64,000 nucleotides of DNA from Pomacea canaliculata (GCF_003073045.1 NC_037593.1:19194812-19258811); one strand, 5' to 3'; numbered from the stretch's first letter, positions 34,758 through 47,300 are shown. Translations and numbers: made by a program. Notes: generated by a model not told the origin, from the sequence alone.

Positions 34758-37700
34758 CGTTAATCCAAAATCGTTACATTGTCTCTCATGTTTATGTCTC
34801 ATTTGTTTATTAGCTGTAAGTAAAATTTGTCCTTCAGATATTTGCTAGTTTTATATTTTTTCATAAGAAACATTAAATTTAGTGAACAAATTTAAAAAAA
34901 GCTACATTCATGTTGTTTATACGGTGTACAAGTGGAAATAGTGAGGAGTGACGAATCAGGGGAGGTAACCGCAATGCGCCTAAAATATTTAGTCAGAAAG
35001 GAGTAGCCTCCCTTACGTTTGACGTGCCGTTCACCTTGCCCTTGGCATTTCCATCTTACTTGGCATGCATGACTTGATTTCTGTTTTTTGTTTCATCTTA
35101 TCTATGTCCCTGTATGTTATTCGGTGAATCGAATAGTTGTAGGATCTTACTTTTTCCTAGTGAAAGAAATATAATCCTATATATGTCAGTTTTGCAGATA
35201 TTAATAGGACGGAGAATGAACAGCTCATTGTTTATCTCTAAGGACGAATATGTATCGATAAGGAGCGATATAAATAGGATATAAATAATAATAAAAAGTG
35301 TACTCTCAGCGAGCCAAACCCGTTTACAGTGATTTTACATTCATAGTTGTGTTAGGAAGTCAGTTTCTATTTCGAGGTAATTTCTAATGACAATACACAG
35401 CAGGTTCTGAATCACCGGCTTGATGACGACAGCAGACACCGATCACATCATCGGTCGATTTAGTCGAGGTAGGGTATTAAGAGCAACAGAGAGAGAGAAA
35501 GGCCTTCCAAGGCACGCGTAGAGAAGGGGTTGGCAGAGCAATAATTTACATGTTTAGCTCTCGGAACTGCCCTCGGCCGTTTTTGTATCGGACGAGCGCG
35601 TTTCCAAAGCAGCTGACTCATCGTGTGCAGGTGGTGCTATTGTATGAGGCAAGGTCGTAACCTCTGTTCAAGACAAATGTCTGGCGAGGTGTTCGGAGCG
35701 GGAAGTGTTAAGATGGGCATCTTGCCAACACTTCGTATCCTTGCATCTCTTCCCACGGTGTGCCGAGCTTAGTACACACCTTACTGGCGAGCCTCCCAGT
35801 ACTTAGCCAGTGTACACGGTACGTCGTGGTGGCGAGGATCTCACTGCGGAAGGGCCGAGGTTTGGGGTTGAAAGGAGGGAGAAAATTCCCGATTTTCCAC
35901 TTCTTATGCTTTTTACCTAGTACAGTGTATAGGTTAAATCATTTTATTTCAGTAGTAAATGATAGTTGATAAACATGTGCATGTAACTGCATCCTCTGTC
36001 GTTGTATCCCATTCAAAAATTGGCTTCTTTAAAATTATTTTTGGGTTGATGCACATCCTGTTTTACCATTCTCTTTAACATTTCTCCTTCATTAATTTAA
36101 TTAATAAAACGTGGATCGATGTGTCGTGATTTAGTCAATTAACTTTTCTTTTAGACTGTTTTCAGGTTTTGGGATGGGTTTTTTTAAATTTTGTTTTTAT
36201 TTTTGTCGGATAACAAAAATGGCATATTTTATGCAATTAGTACTGCTACAAAATGAATTAACTTTTTTAAAATTTCGCTTTAAATTTACCACCAAATCTG
36301 CAACAAAGCGAACATTTGTTGATCAATAGGGTCAACTGAGACGCCACATGCAAAAATTACAGGGAAGATTGAAGTGCAAAAATAAATCTACTTCCTTGAT
36401 TGACAGCAACATACGAATTCTTGGTAAGAATCTTTCTACGAAACCGTACTATAGAATAAGTATCTCTGAAATTGAAAGGCAACGTAGCTACAGACGCAGC
36501 ACAGCCCTTCGCTAACACTAGAAGTCTCCATCGTCTGCTGAGAATTTTCGCTTCCTCGATAATCACAACATCTTCCTTTTCTCTGTTAAGAACATTTACG
36601 AGAAATAAGGCTGAGCATTTGAGGTTGCATGTAACTACAGACTGACAATTAAGTTTCACGACAGTTAATTTGGTAGTAATACATTGCTCACACACAGCGC
36701 ACATGTCAACCGGAAGAAGTCCAACCTATTAATTGCGGGAAAGGTCACACGCAGTTTTCCGAACTCATCCATGGATCTCGTGTATTCGTGTGGTATATCA
36801 AAAATTCTCTCATTACCGCAGTGGATAAAAACCCTCTTTCTTCAGTGAAAATTCTTCTGGTACAGGGTTCAGATCCTGGCTGACAGCCCATTATCCTCTA
36901 TATGTGACAAGTGTTTTTTAAGAACTGGTCGCTGGGGTTTTTTTTCCCCAGAACTTTAGTTTCAACTCGCTTCATTACTCATCTTCCGACACCCTATCTC
37001 TAGTCCTGTTAAATAAGTAATTGTGGTTTTTTTTTTAAAAACTTTTTTCTGAAAACCAGACTGAATGTCAGAGCGCACCATTTTGTGAAAGTTCCGCATT
37101 CGTTGAAAGGAAATCACTGTGGATACAAAAACAACTGGACCGCACGCACTTCCTCAATATCATGCTTTTTATAAAAAAAAAAATTCCTTCACACTTTTTT
37201 TGATTCCTCACTCACTCGCACGCAAACACACACACACAGTCGAGCACACAATCGATTGTAACGTCAGTGTTACATGTGTGTGTAGGTGTGCAGCTGATTT
37301 ATGGCCGTTGTATTTCTACCCGCGATAACCAAATTTTCACTGACTTTTTTGTACTGTGTTCTGCTGGCGATCTGAATCCACAACGGATATTAAGAACAAA
37401 CAAAAAATAACAAAGACAAAAAGGTTAGGCTGTTATTGTGGGCGCTGTCTAGGCCTGTGCCGGTGGACAGACCAGTACCACCCAGTGGCACCATGCCAGA
37501 CACCGCCGCGTGCCGCGTGGGACTACAGGGAGTAACAACTCACGGCCCCTACAGGTCAAAGATTCATCCCTTGCTTGAAAAAATAAAAATCGTTATTCGT
37601 AGGGCTCGCGTTTACTTCGGCTGTTAGTCTGGCATGGCGTCTGTTGCCCCAGGATGTGACAGTTTACTTGAGAAAGTCGAAAGAAAGAATGTTTTCACAT

Positions 37701-38810
37701 TCAGACATTCATTCGTAGTTTTTGATCTACATGGAAAAATAAGCAACGGGCAGAACATAATATAATCTATTTATTCTCTAGGCAACACATCACATTGGAA
37801 AATAATAAGTCTCAGTCTATGAGAAAATATCAAGTTTGACCTGATGGACTAGACGACCTGATCATGGTGAGCAAATCCAGCCTCCCACACGTGCACCACA
37901 CGCGAGGGCAGGGACGTGTACATGACAGAAGCCGAGCATTGTTCTACAGTCACGTACATCCCCCTATCGTAGATCCTTGTGGAATAAACGTTTCTTCCAT
38001 GAAAATGCAAATATACACAGTTGTGAGAAGGTCAAGTAGCAACACAGTTGTACATTGAGTAATGAGCGTTGTTATTGTTCTCGATGATGCTTGTTGAAAG
38101 GCGTGTTGTGAAAACAACAACCAGCATTGCATACCGAACAGCGATGAAACGATAAGGTACAATGACGTCAGGAGGTCATGACCTCTTGAGTTGCCGAGAG
38201 GATGAGAATGAGATGATAACAGGGTACGGTCCTCTAACATGTACAGCTCACTGATAACGGACGGAATGTGAAGCAGAGGCCGTTGTGAAAGACGAGGGCG
38301 TTTTTGTAGTTCAAGACACGTTCTTTATCAAATACCTAAAAAAAAAAAAAACTAGCTAAGGAATATTTTAGCTTGGATCTTATGGCGCAAAACTACCCAC
38401 AAATACTCCCTGGACCAATTTCTTGACCAAAGTACAATATAATAAAGTGCCATCCATTGACGCAAAGGTTTTGGAAGAGCAAGGCAATGTTAAGTGTGTC
38501 AACAACAAAAAAATGAAAGAAATAAATGTTGAGAATATGACAGTAGGAAGACTAACAAGCAATAAATATTTTTCTTCATTTCAGACGGAAAATCTGTTAA
38601 GACTCAAAGAATCGGTTGTAGTGATGTCTGCTGGTCCAGTAATATCAACAAGAATACAGATTCACTGTAGAACTCCGCCTCCTGAACACGGAAATACTAT
38701 GATGTGATGACGAGGTCCGCTGAGATACTAAACGATTGTTTGATCAATGCGCGTGCCAGGGAGGGGCTGAAGGGGATCGCGTGAGAAATGACGGGTAGAT
38801 TGCGACATGC

Positions 38811-38885
38811 ACAGTAAGTCATCCCTCCAGCCCTGGGTTATTGGATTTCTCCCAGCACTTGAAGGATGTGAGATGATATATCGTA
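38811..38885 (+). repeat. Dispersed repeat copy B (partner at 34680-34757)
   Basis: This is the less altered of the two copies, containing CAGCCCTGGGTTATTGG and CAGCACTTGAAGGATG. It has the same orientation as copy A. No coding capacity and no obvious target duplication were seen. Confidence 0.55.
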
Positions 38886-39721
38886 AGTCATTACAAGTTC
38901 AGTGGCAAGATCAGGCGAGGCTCAGACACCAGCAAGTTTTTCAAAAACAGAAGCCTGTCCCCCACTCCCTACCCTCTCTTTCACCCCGATAGGTGTGTGG
39001 GTGAAGCTAACGGTGAGGTTGACACATTTGTATATCTCGGTCAGCGTTGTGTGTCCGCAATGAACTGTCGGAGTGGGTGGGTCATGATGAGCCACTACGA
39101 GGCGTACGATCGTCATGACAGTCACGTGTCCTTTAGATACGACGCACGTGGCCACGTCAGGCGATGGATGGCATGGCGCACTTCACACTTGTTCCGGATA
39201 CCGGAAGCTGACGGCTTTATCACACACGATCCCCTAGCGTACACACGATCTACTCACTCCATTTTTTGTGTGTGTTGGGGTTGTGAAAGGGCAGAGCGGA
39301 TGAAACATTCACTGTACAATGTGAAAGTCGTTTAACTACAAATTTCCCACCACCAGCCCCACTTAATGTCTCCCGTCGTTGACTTAATGAATGAATGTGT
39401 GGCGACAATGACTGGTGAGAACTATTCACCAGGATGTGACGCCATCAAACATGAGAAATCCGCCAGGGACTCACGGCCTGTCGCCCACCTGTGAGATCAA
39501 TACAATTTACGATTTTTGTCCTGTTCCATCCTCTTGTAACATGGCTAGTGGGAGCTATTTTCGGAAAGAGAAACATAGTCGAACGGGAAGAACAGTATTA
39601 ACATGCCTTGAATAGACAGGGAGAGGTAGGATGAGATGTTTTCCATTGGCAACAAAACAATGATTCTTAAAATAAACTGAACAATAGGTTGTCATGGTTT
39701 ACATCATCACGACATGATCGC

Positions 39722-39850
39722 CTCCGGTTGATAGTTTAGCGTCTTGAAAACGCAGTTCAAATCTGGCCACCATCAAAGTGGGGCCACGACTGTTGTCACC
39801 ACTGGTCCCACCTAACAGACGGAGGGTGTAAGTGTCTGCCACGGCGAGGC
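39722..39850 (+). repeat. tRNA-derived SINE-like unit
   Basis: The segment GATAGTTTAGCG...GCAGTTCAAATCTGG resembles the A-box/B-box arrangement of a tRNA-derived SINE head. It is followed by a non-tRNA body. It does not fold into a plausible intact tRNA, so no tRNA gene was called. Confidence 0.35.
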
Positions 39851-40123
39851 AAGGGTGGCCTCCAATCTATTGGTGCTCTACGGAGGAGCAGCTCACCGGC
39901 CGCAACAAATTCTTCAACATCGACTTAAATCCACCTTTGTGTCCCTTGAAGCAGTCTGTGACTACTTGGCAAAGAGTAGTCCCTCTTCAATCAAACTGCA
40001 CCCACGTTGAGTAACTTGTTTTCGAGGTGAACCTTGACTCCGGACCACACGGCAGACAGCGGAAGACTCCGAGACCTCGGAAATTCTCTCAGTTCAATCC
40101 AGTCAGGGGCTGCTGTGGTCACA

Positions 40124-43100
40124 TCACACTATGACGCAGGCGCAGTGGCAGCCGTCGTCGCCGGAGTGGGTTCTGAGCACGGCGTCGATGGCGGCTTCCT
40201 TCAAGCGGATGATGCCCGCTTCCGTCAGGGCCGAGCACTCCACGTAGCAGTCGGCATCCATTCGGGTGGCTGCTACCATCCCATCCTTGGTGGACACACA
40301 CTGAGCGCTGGCCCTGCGCTGGGCGCATTTGGGGTCGTCGCGCAGGTCGATGTGGGTGCCCACCAGGATGAATGGCACGTGTGGAGCGTGCACGCGCACC
40401 TCCCGGAGCCACGAGTCCATAGCGTGCTTGAGGGAGGCCGGCTGGACGACGGAGAAGCAGATCAGAAAGACATCGCAGTTCAGATAGGCAAGTGTTCGAA
40501 GGCGGTCAAACTCTTCCTGAACAGAATAAACAACAATCCCACTTTAAACAAACCGCCTGTGATCGCCTGTATCAGCAAGAGAAACTCACAGTATGGAAAC
40601 TGCACACCATCATCATTACTCGCACCCACATCGACAACACCGCCCCACATAAACTTGGACAAGTAGCATGTGATTTTATGATCCACAATCAAGAATCTAA
40701 CAAATGTGGGTGAGAGAGAGAGATGTTAAATTAAGTACTTGCTTGGTGCGCGGGGGTTGAAACGGAGCAGTGAGAATCGTGGACCTTGAAATTTACGGTT
40801 CAGATCCCACGTCAAGACCCTTTCTTACTTCTTACTTTGTGCCACATATCTTCTTTCAGGGCTGACAGTAAAGGTACTCCGGTTCCCCCTAACCCTATTA
40901 GTACCCCCCTCAAGTAAATAAAGTTGTTAAAAGTTGTACGTTTTTCCAGACTCGATTAAAATGTGACTGAATGTATCTGTACGTGAAATAAGTAGACTAA
41001 AATATGGAGACTCACCTGCCCCGCTGTATCGAAAATTCCCAGCACGTAAGATTTCCCGTCTATTGTTGTTGTCGCTGAAACATAAAAAAAGGTCGTTATA
41101 GCACCACCATCGAGATTACAACTACTACACCACCGAGTTTTCATTACGAAAAGGATTGTGCTTGATTCCGGTGCCTCCCCTCCCCTCCCACTCCGGTAGT
41201 TAGTGCCTCTCTCAGGAATGCCTAGTTTTAATACACACCATACACACCACGACAACATAACCACATTCCAAAATGTCTGTTTTGAAAATGCAGCAAGGTT
41301 TCAACCATTGGAACTAATGAGACAAATCTTTACAAGCATTCCTTTCCGGTTCCGACGACCTGCTTTGTGAGGAAGTGCAAGTACAGCACGCACAAAACGA
41401 CCCCACCCATGCCTGAGGAGTGGAGGGAGGAAGAGGGGAGAGAGAGAGGAACAGCAGATGGCGCCGACCTGAGATCCCACAGTAAGACACCCCTCCCACC
41501 CTACCCCTTTACCCGTCCCCCCTCCCCGGCTGGAGGCTGCTAGCAGACAAGACAGAAGCGTGAGCCGCGGTGTGAACATTCTCCCGCCGTGACCCGGCCT
41601 AGCCTCGTGCCCCGCCGGCACCTCGCGAGAGGCGAGATGCCTTTTCCAGATGTGATCTCGCCAGCAGCCTTGCGCTCGTCTTGCCAGATTCCCCGCCGTA
41701 GACTGCTTGCTCCCAGAGCACGCGCGGGTGCCAGGATCACGAGTGTTGTGGAACGCCAAAGTTCACAGAACAGCGTTCAAAACTTCCGACACATTGATCG
41801 ATGGACAGAGGCAAGGGTGAACGAATGAATGGCTACATGAAACTTCGTGTCCACAGCCATGATGATAAGAGTTTCTTGAAGCGGAAGACTGTCGTGGGTT
41901 GTGTCTGTGGGGAGGAGGTTGCCTCTATGTGTGTGTGCGCGCGCACTCTTGTATTGCTTTAATTTGAACCACGAAATTAATGGCTATTAAGGTCCATTTC
42001 ACACACAGGCGCAGTGTTCGATAATTCTGTTAATTAGCTTAACATGCAGCGCGCGGTGATCCATGGGACAATCAGGTCTGCATGGTCTGTACCCGCGGCT
42101 TTTGTCTCGGGTGCACGGCGGCGATCGTGCGGTTGCCATACCATGCATTTCCCACGTGTCTGTGCTTGGGGCATGCACGTGCACAGACCCCTTGATCTGG
42201 CACCTACCCCCCCCTCACACTCCCCCCTCACACTTCCCCTCCCGTCTCCATGGGCGTCATTCAGGACAAACTGTTCTCAACGAAAAAATGTGAAGAACAC
42301 ACTTCAACAGACACAAAAACGCACTTCAGCAGCGTGATGAGCGCGCTTTCACAGATATTCGTGTTAAGTGTTTCCATTTCTGCAGAAGCAAAGATTCCTA
42401 GAAAAGTTACATCAAGCATCTGAAGGCAGGTATGGCAGCAGGAAATCTTACCTGGCCAGACAAGAAATTTCCTCACACATACACACTGGCATACTCTCGT
42501 TTCCACACACACACACATTCCAACCTGAAAAAGTATCGGACCGCGATTTACTCCCTTCATGGAACTCGAACCCTGTTTGATCCACCATGAAAAGCGAAAA
42601 CGCGATTCATCTTATTACTATAAAGTTGGACAGTGGGTAGGGAGGGCTGGGGGTAGACTAGTCCCCTCGTTATGAACCAACATGGCGGTTAAACACAGCT
42701 CGGCTCCCTGGGAAATCTTTAGAATTTTCCTTATGTTACGGATATGTCACTTCAAGCTGAAATGTTACAGGGGTGGAGGTAAGAGATCGAAGTGATGATT
42801 TAACTCTGACAACTTGTGTTTCAGTCTCAACTTTCCGGAAGAAAAAAAAAAACAAAAACAACGGAGCCGAACAAAACAGGGGGGAGAAAACATCAAACCA
42901 AACCAAACCGAAAAAAAAAGTTCAGCCACAGGATGCAACAGCCGTGAAGATCTGTTATTGGCATCAAGCAACCAGCGAGCTGCCGACAACTGCGGCGACC
43001 CAGTGTGTGGGAAGGGATGCACTCAGAAAGAACTGGGAAGGCACTGGATACTGGGTATCGCAAAGTTTAGCAGCAGACACAGGTAGACTGGCAATCTCAC

Positions 43101-45541
43101 ACAGTACCATCTACAGTAAAAGCTTATTTCTATATTTCACTGGCAGAACAATCAGGAACGCACTGAAAATCTTTCTAAATAATTTAGAATTGTTACCGAG
43201 CAAATGATATCCAGAAATGTATCAGATGCGCCCTCGTACGTGTGTGTGTATAACAGTTATTGATTCGCATTATGTTTGTTGAGTTGAGCACAGCAAGAAA
43301 ACTCGTAACAGCCCAGATATACATTCATTTTGTATTGATGATAAATGTTGGCGAGAAACGGCGGGTGTGGAAGTGTCAATGATAGGTATTCAGTCCATCC
43401 AGAGAGAAAGAACTTGCATTCAGTTGGGATCCAACCCTGTGATCCGCGGTGGCTCAGTGACACGTTTCCCTGCTTTTTCGCTGCACCGCCGGACCGCTGG
43501 AACCCCCCAGCGAGGGGGAGGGGACAGGGAGTGCACAGAAAAATGCAGATCGAGCTAAAAGCGGGGGAAGGGAGAGAAAAAAAAACGGCAAGAAAAAGAG
43601 ACAAGAGAGGAGTGGCTATGAATCGCGTGATGTTCCTGGTGAGCCCAGACGGAAGTGACATCTTCCTGCAGAACTCCGCCGCACAATGGTGCTCCTCGTG
43701 AGAGCCATTGAGTGTCTGGTTCCACTCTAGCGATTTGTTGGCATTATTGCCGACTCCATTCTACGTTTAACCTGCAGGTCACACCCACAAACATAAATAC
43801 TAGTCACAACAGTGCGTGTGCCTTGTCCATTGAAGTTATCGTGTGTGTGGTGGTGGAATGTTAGGGAAGAAAGACTCTTCAATATGTAAAGTTTAACCTG
43901 TTTAACTGAATGCCTGTCAAAGAATGGAGAAAAAGGCAGCAGGAACTTTTCTCTCTCGCACACTCTTCACAGAGGTCTTCTTCACACATGGACAGACACA
44001 CATCGATTGATTGGCAGATTGATTCATTTACTTCATCTACGCCTTGTAAGAGGTGGCAGCATTCTTTCAGTCAGTTTCACACTACCCATAATGTTCTCCA
44101 TACTTGCCCAAATCGTTTTCTTGCTTTTGAAAACAAACAGCCCTTCTTATCCTTGCAAGTGGCACAGGTCAAACCCAGCCCCTAGTCAATACGTATGTTT
44201 CCCAGCTGGAGCCAGGTGGAAAGTGTATATGCCTCAGCAAAAATCGATGGCTTTAACAACCTGGCCAGCATTCCTGAGTGATTCAGTCATCACAATATGG
44301 CCTTCAGCCAGCCTCCACTGCTTATATTTTGGAAATTTATTACATACCCGCTCAGCAAAACCCACCCCCTGATGCATTAATATTCTTCCTCTATAGTAGT
44401 TGTGTAGTCGACAGCAATAGCCTTCTGATTCAGTATCTAGCCTTCCAGTGACAAGTGTTGTTGTAGTCCTGGGTGCATTACTCGTCAAACTCTCGAAAAT
44501 TAAATTCATAATAAACACTACAGCAAAAACCAGAAATAAGGCTACAGCCTCTATTTATACCCACTCTTATTTTGTCGATATGATCGAGTAGCGGCCATTT
44601 ATTTTGTTTTTAATATGAATGCTTGAAGTTGTATGTCTTTTGTCTGCCTATGTTGGTCTCACAAATTAGAGAAGACGGCAAAGTGTTGTAGATGTTGGGT
44701 AAGATTTCAAGGCTTTCCTGTGTGTAGACAAGCCATGGTAGTGTCTAGAGAACCTAGACAGCCCTACAGGCTGCCCTGATTTGTCTAGAGCCTGCCCTGA
44801 TTCATGTCGAAATGGAGCGACTGGGTGGAAACGAGGGGTGCCTCTGCTGGCACATTGAGGCTGGACAAGGGCTGTTAAGCCCATGAGTCAGAAGAGACTA
44901 AAGACAAAGAGTCCGGTTCCAGACTGGCATCAGACAAAAGCCATCAAAGTCAGACAGCTATCCGCGAGCCAGTAAGGAGCGCATGACCAGAGACAGGGAG
45001 CGAGCTGAAGTGTGTGAGAGAGAGAGAGGGAGAGTCCCACTTGGCACTGAGCTGCTTATAGGGCACTGACACACATCAGTGGCACACATCTTCACGAGCC
45101 TAATTTTGCGGATTTTGCAATACACGGCGAGTCAGTCATTAGGCTGGGGCTTCAATCTCACGGCGCAGACGATAGCAGGCCATAGTTCATACAGCTGATC
45201 TTGCACATTAGCGCAAAGGATGCCCGGAGCCAGAACCAAAAAAAAAAAAAAAGGATGGAAGGGATGGAGTTTAGTCGCAGGACGAAGAAAGAAGATAAGA
45301 ACGACTACAACACGAAAGAGCACTCGATGTCTGACCTTCACGAAAAAGCAGACAGAAGCGATTACTCACCGGCGTAGTTGTCGAACATTGTCGGGCTGTA
45401 GTCGGACTGGAATCCGACAGCGGCGAGCCTCTTCGCCAGGCAAGTTTTGCCCACCATAGCATCCCCCACCAAGATGCACTTGATGTTGCTTTTGTATGAG
45501 CTCTGATATCCACTGGACTTTTCTTCTTTGAACGAGTTCAT
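40124..45541 (-). CDS. Rho-family small GTPase with Ala at the Gly12 position (207 aa)
   Basis: Rho GTPases switch between GDP and GTP forms and control actin and polarity. Exons (minus): 45370-45541, 41016-41074, 40124-40516 (624 nt, in frame). A 20-residue extension precedes the P-loop GDAMVGKT (26-33), followed by switch I SPTMFDNYA (49-57), DTAGQ (73-77), G4 THID (131-134), and G5 ECSAL. The C-terminus CHCACVIV ends in a CAAX box (CVIV), with nearby Cys that could be palmitoylated. The sequence around VFLICFSVVQPASL and GTHIDLRDDPK is closest in style to Cdc42/TC10. Residue 28, equivalent to Gly12, is Ala, and Gly at the Ala13 position is Met, so intrinsic or GAP-stimulated hydrolysis may be weak. 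The 4.3-kb first intron contains an unidentified ORF. The gene diverges from a second Rho gene at 52796. Confidence 0.93.
40745..40910 (+). repeat. Possible SINE with Pol III B-box in intron 2 of the minus-strand Rho gene
   Basis: GGTTCAGATCCC (40797-40808) matches a B-box and follows an A-box-like GTGCGCGGGGGTTGAAACGG by about 45 bases. The remaining body ends in a C/T-rich stretch. Ends and target duplication are not resolved. Confidence 0.3.
44234..44509 (-). CDS. Unidentified 91-aa ORF with a TATA box, inside the first intron of the Rho gene
   Basis: An ATG at 44509 opens 92 codons (TGA included) on the same strand as the host Rho gene. TATAAATAG (44559 to 44551 on the minus strand) lies about 45 bases upstream, a fitting spacing for a TATA promoter and short leader. 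The product is mixed and protein-like, with internal pieces such as LVTGRLDTESEGYCCRLHN, GVGFAERVCNKFPKYKQW and IVMTESLRNAGQVVKAIDFC. There is no signal peptide or membrane segment. After the TGA the same frame stays open for 15 more codons (GIYTFHLAPAGKHTY). I do not recognise the family. It could be a mobile-element or virus-derived gene, a retro-copy fragment, or chance. Confidence 0.4.
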   Translation of the reverse strand: MNLIFESLTSNAPRTTTTLVTGRLDTESEGYCCRLHNYYRGRILMHQGVGFAERVCNKFPKYKQWRLAEGHIVMTESLRNAGQVVKAIDFC

Positions 45542-45641
45542 TCTTCACTCAAGAAAAGCGCGCATGAATCCTCGTAGCAGACGACTCCGTGTCGTTTCGA
45601 GTTTGGTTTGTGTTTGAGTCGCCCCGCGTGCTGCGCGCAGG

Positions 45642-45685
45642 CTTTATGCGGGGTGACCTCACACGTGACCTCCCCAACAGCCAAT
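45642..45685 (-). promoter_or_regulatory. Candidate core promoter of the minus-strand Rho gene
   Basis: On the minus strand, a TATA-like CATAAAG (45648 to 45642) lies about 100 bases before the ATG. An inverted CCAAT box (plus CCAAT at 45681-45685) sits about 35-40 bases further upstream. Between them two AGGTCA half-sites (plus TGACCT at 45654-45659 and 45666-45671) flank a palindromic CACGTG E-box (45662-45667). The surrounding 45540-45720 is GC- and CpG-rich. Function is inferred from position and motif only. Confidence 0.45.
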
Positions 45686-46355
45686 CGGTGAAGCGCATAC
45701 TGCGCTGTGTGACACTACGAGGATTTTTTTTTTTTTTAACCGTTAGAGTTTGAACACATCACGCTGGGCTGGGATTAAAGATTAGCAACACGCTCACCCA
45801 TGACACACCAGCCACGTCTGTGGAGTATAATGAGAGTGGAGGAGTGGTGTGTCGAGGGGTTAAAGCTTAATAAACGTAGTTTGTAACCACTCCTCTTAAT
45901 TGTCACCCTGATAACACGTACGATCAGTCATATATGCATGATGTGACCACACGTCACCTGGGAAATACCAGCAATGGAAGATCTATTTATGAAAATATTA
46001 GCATTCTAGACATTGCACAGCACTGCCTTTGACAGTCACGATAAACGAAGCAGAAATTCATCATCCGCTTTATCGGAGAAATAAGCCTCTTACTTGTGAG
46101 CTGTAAGCAGAGACGGAGGAGAAACAGGAAGGCTTTTATAAATTCTTCCTCCTCAGTACTAGTAAACGTAAAGGAGGGACTATTAAGATAGCATCCCCCT
46201 ACCCTATCCTTTGACTGGTGAGGATGCATCTGGACTCGATAGTGGTGGGAGCCAGGAGGCATCTGAGAAATGTGAATTCTTTCGGGATCGATACCAGGGG
46301 TTGGAGGCGGACTAACGAAAAGCACGTGCATGCATGATCCGAGAGTGGAGCGCGT

Positions 46356-46380
46356 GTGCTGCTGCTGCTGCTGCTGCTGT
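46356..46380. repeat. GCT/CTG trinucleotide repeat
   Basis: About eight uninterrupted GCT units lie between the divergent Rho genes. They are not inside any supported coding exon. Confidence 0.85.
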
Positions 46381-46564
46381 ATGGGGCCAGTCGTAGACAG
46401 AGGAGGAAACTGGCCTGGCTATACTTCACGGCTAATAGTTTACAGCTGACTAGGCATCTTGAAAGATGCGATGAAAACAGACGCTTAGTGTCATCAACTG
46501 ACTTGTAGTATGGATGAAATAAATGATCAACTAAAATACAGGCTGTCGTCGTACTTCAGAATCG

Positions 46565-46632
46565 AAAACAAACAAACAAACAAACAAACAAACAAACAAA
46601 CAAACAAACAAACAAACAAACACACACACACA
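46565..46632. repeat. AAAC tetranucleotide microsatellite
   Basis: About 14 consecutive AAAC units run into a short CA tract. Similar AAAC-rich DNA occurs at 50260-50360. Confidence 0.9.
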
Positions 46633-46879
46633 CTTTCCATTGCGACTGCCCGACTATCATCGACTGTCATTTTCTGTATTGAATAATGTTTTTTTGTTAA
46701 CGACGACCGATGACAGCTCTAACCCTGACAGCATATACTTATTTTTACTTGCTGGCCAAAGCTGTTTGATCGGCGCTGTAATGTCTCCACCTTCAACAAA
46801 GAGAGAGAGAGTTAAAGAAAAAAAAAGCTTTATTTTGCGATAAGTCAGATATTCAGCAAGAAACAGAAACAGCCGAACT

Positions 46880-47300
46880 GGCGAACGTGTCTATCTTCAA
46901 ATCTCTGGAAAATTCTACCGATATCATCGCACAAACATCTGGCCCCAAATACTTGTGTACGAAGATGCTGCATCCCCTACCCGGCCACAGCGGACATCCT
47001 TTGCTGGCAAGCCGACCTGATCCCGTGAAGTGCCAGGATCAAACACACTTCCGATTGGCCTGAACGTCACCATACCAACAGCCACAAGGCCTTCATTGTC
47101 CAGCAGCGCCAGACACCGCTACCCAGTCCGACACACTACTTGACCATGTCCAACAAGCCATCGACACCAGCACCAAGTCATCAACTTAATGAGGGACACT
47201 CGCTGACGTCGGCTCAAACGGCAGACGACGACTTCGCGTGACGTGCGGGCCACGTGCGGAAGCGACTGCAGCTAGCAGATAACCTCTGACCTTTCCGCCT
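46880..47300. other. C-rich intergenic stretch without a supported gene
   Basis: This segment is richer in C and CA than its neighbours and could be a worn remnant of coding or element DNA. No frame stays open and no motif is recognisable. Confidence 0.25.

Larger units (their letters stand above)
34454..40123. other. Gene-poor, repeat-rich intergenic region
   Basis: No protein gene is supported. It contains a pair of related repeat copies (34680-34757 and 38811-38885), a Pol III B-box-like motif (GGTTCAGATCC near 36866), a tRNA-like unit near 39722-39850, and CA-rich and homopolymeric tracts. ORFs of 60-115 codons here overlap on both strands and have no recognisable motifs. Confidence 0.45.

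Noticed and set aside
36357..36704. 115-codon minus-strand ORF
   Set aside because: No motif, no promoter or splice signals in fitting positions, and residue order looks random; length is within chance for several kb of intergenic DNA.
40034..40666. 210-codon plus-strand ORF
   Set aside because: It is the antisense shadow of exon 3 of the minus-strand Rho gene, whose GC-rich codons leave the other strand open. It has no motif of its own.
40889..40914. Telomere-like CCCTAACCCTATT
   Set aside because: Only about two imperfect units are present, far too few for an interstitial telomeric repeat.
41301..41759. 152-codon minus-strand ORF in the Rho intron 1
   Set aside because: The region is GC-rich and several frames on both strands are open at once. 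Arg/Gly/Ser-rich residues without motifs, and no splice logic with the Rho exons.
43257..43661. 134-codon minus-strand ORF
   Set aside because: It overlaps a B-box-like SINE remnant and a purine-rich tract. Two plus-strand frames are open over the same bases and no domain is recognisable.
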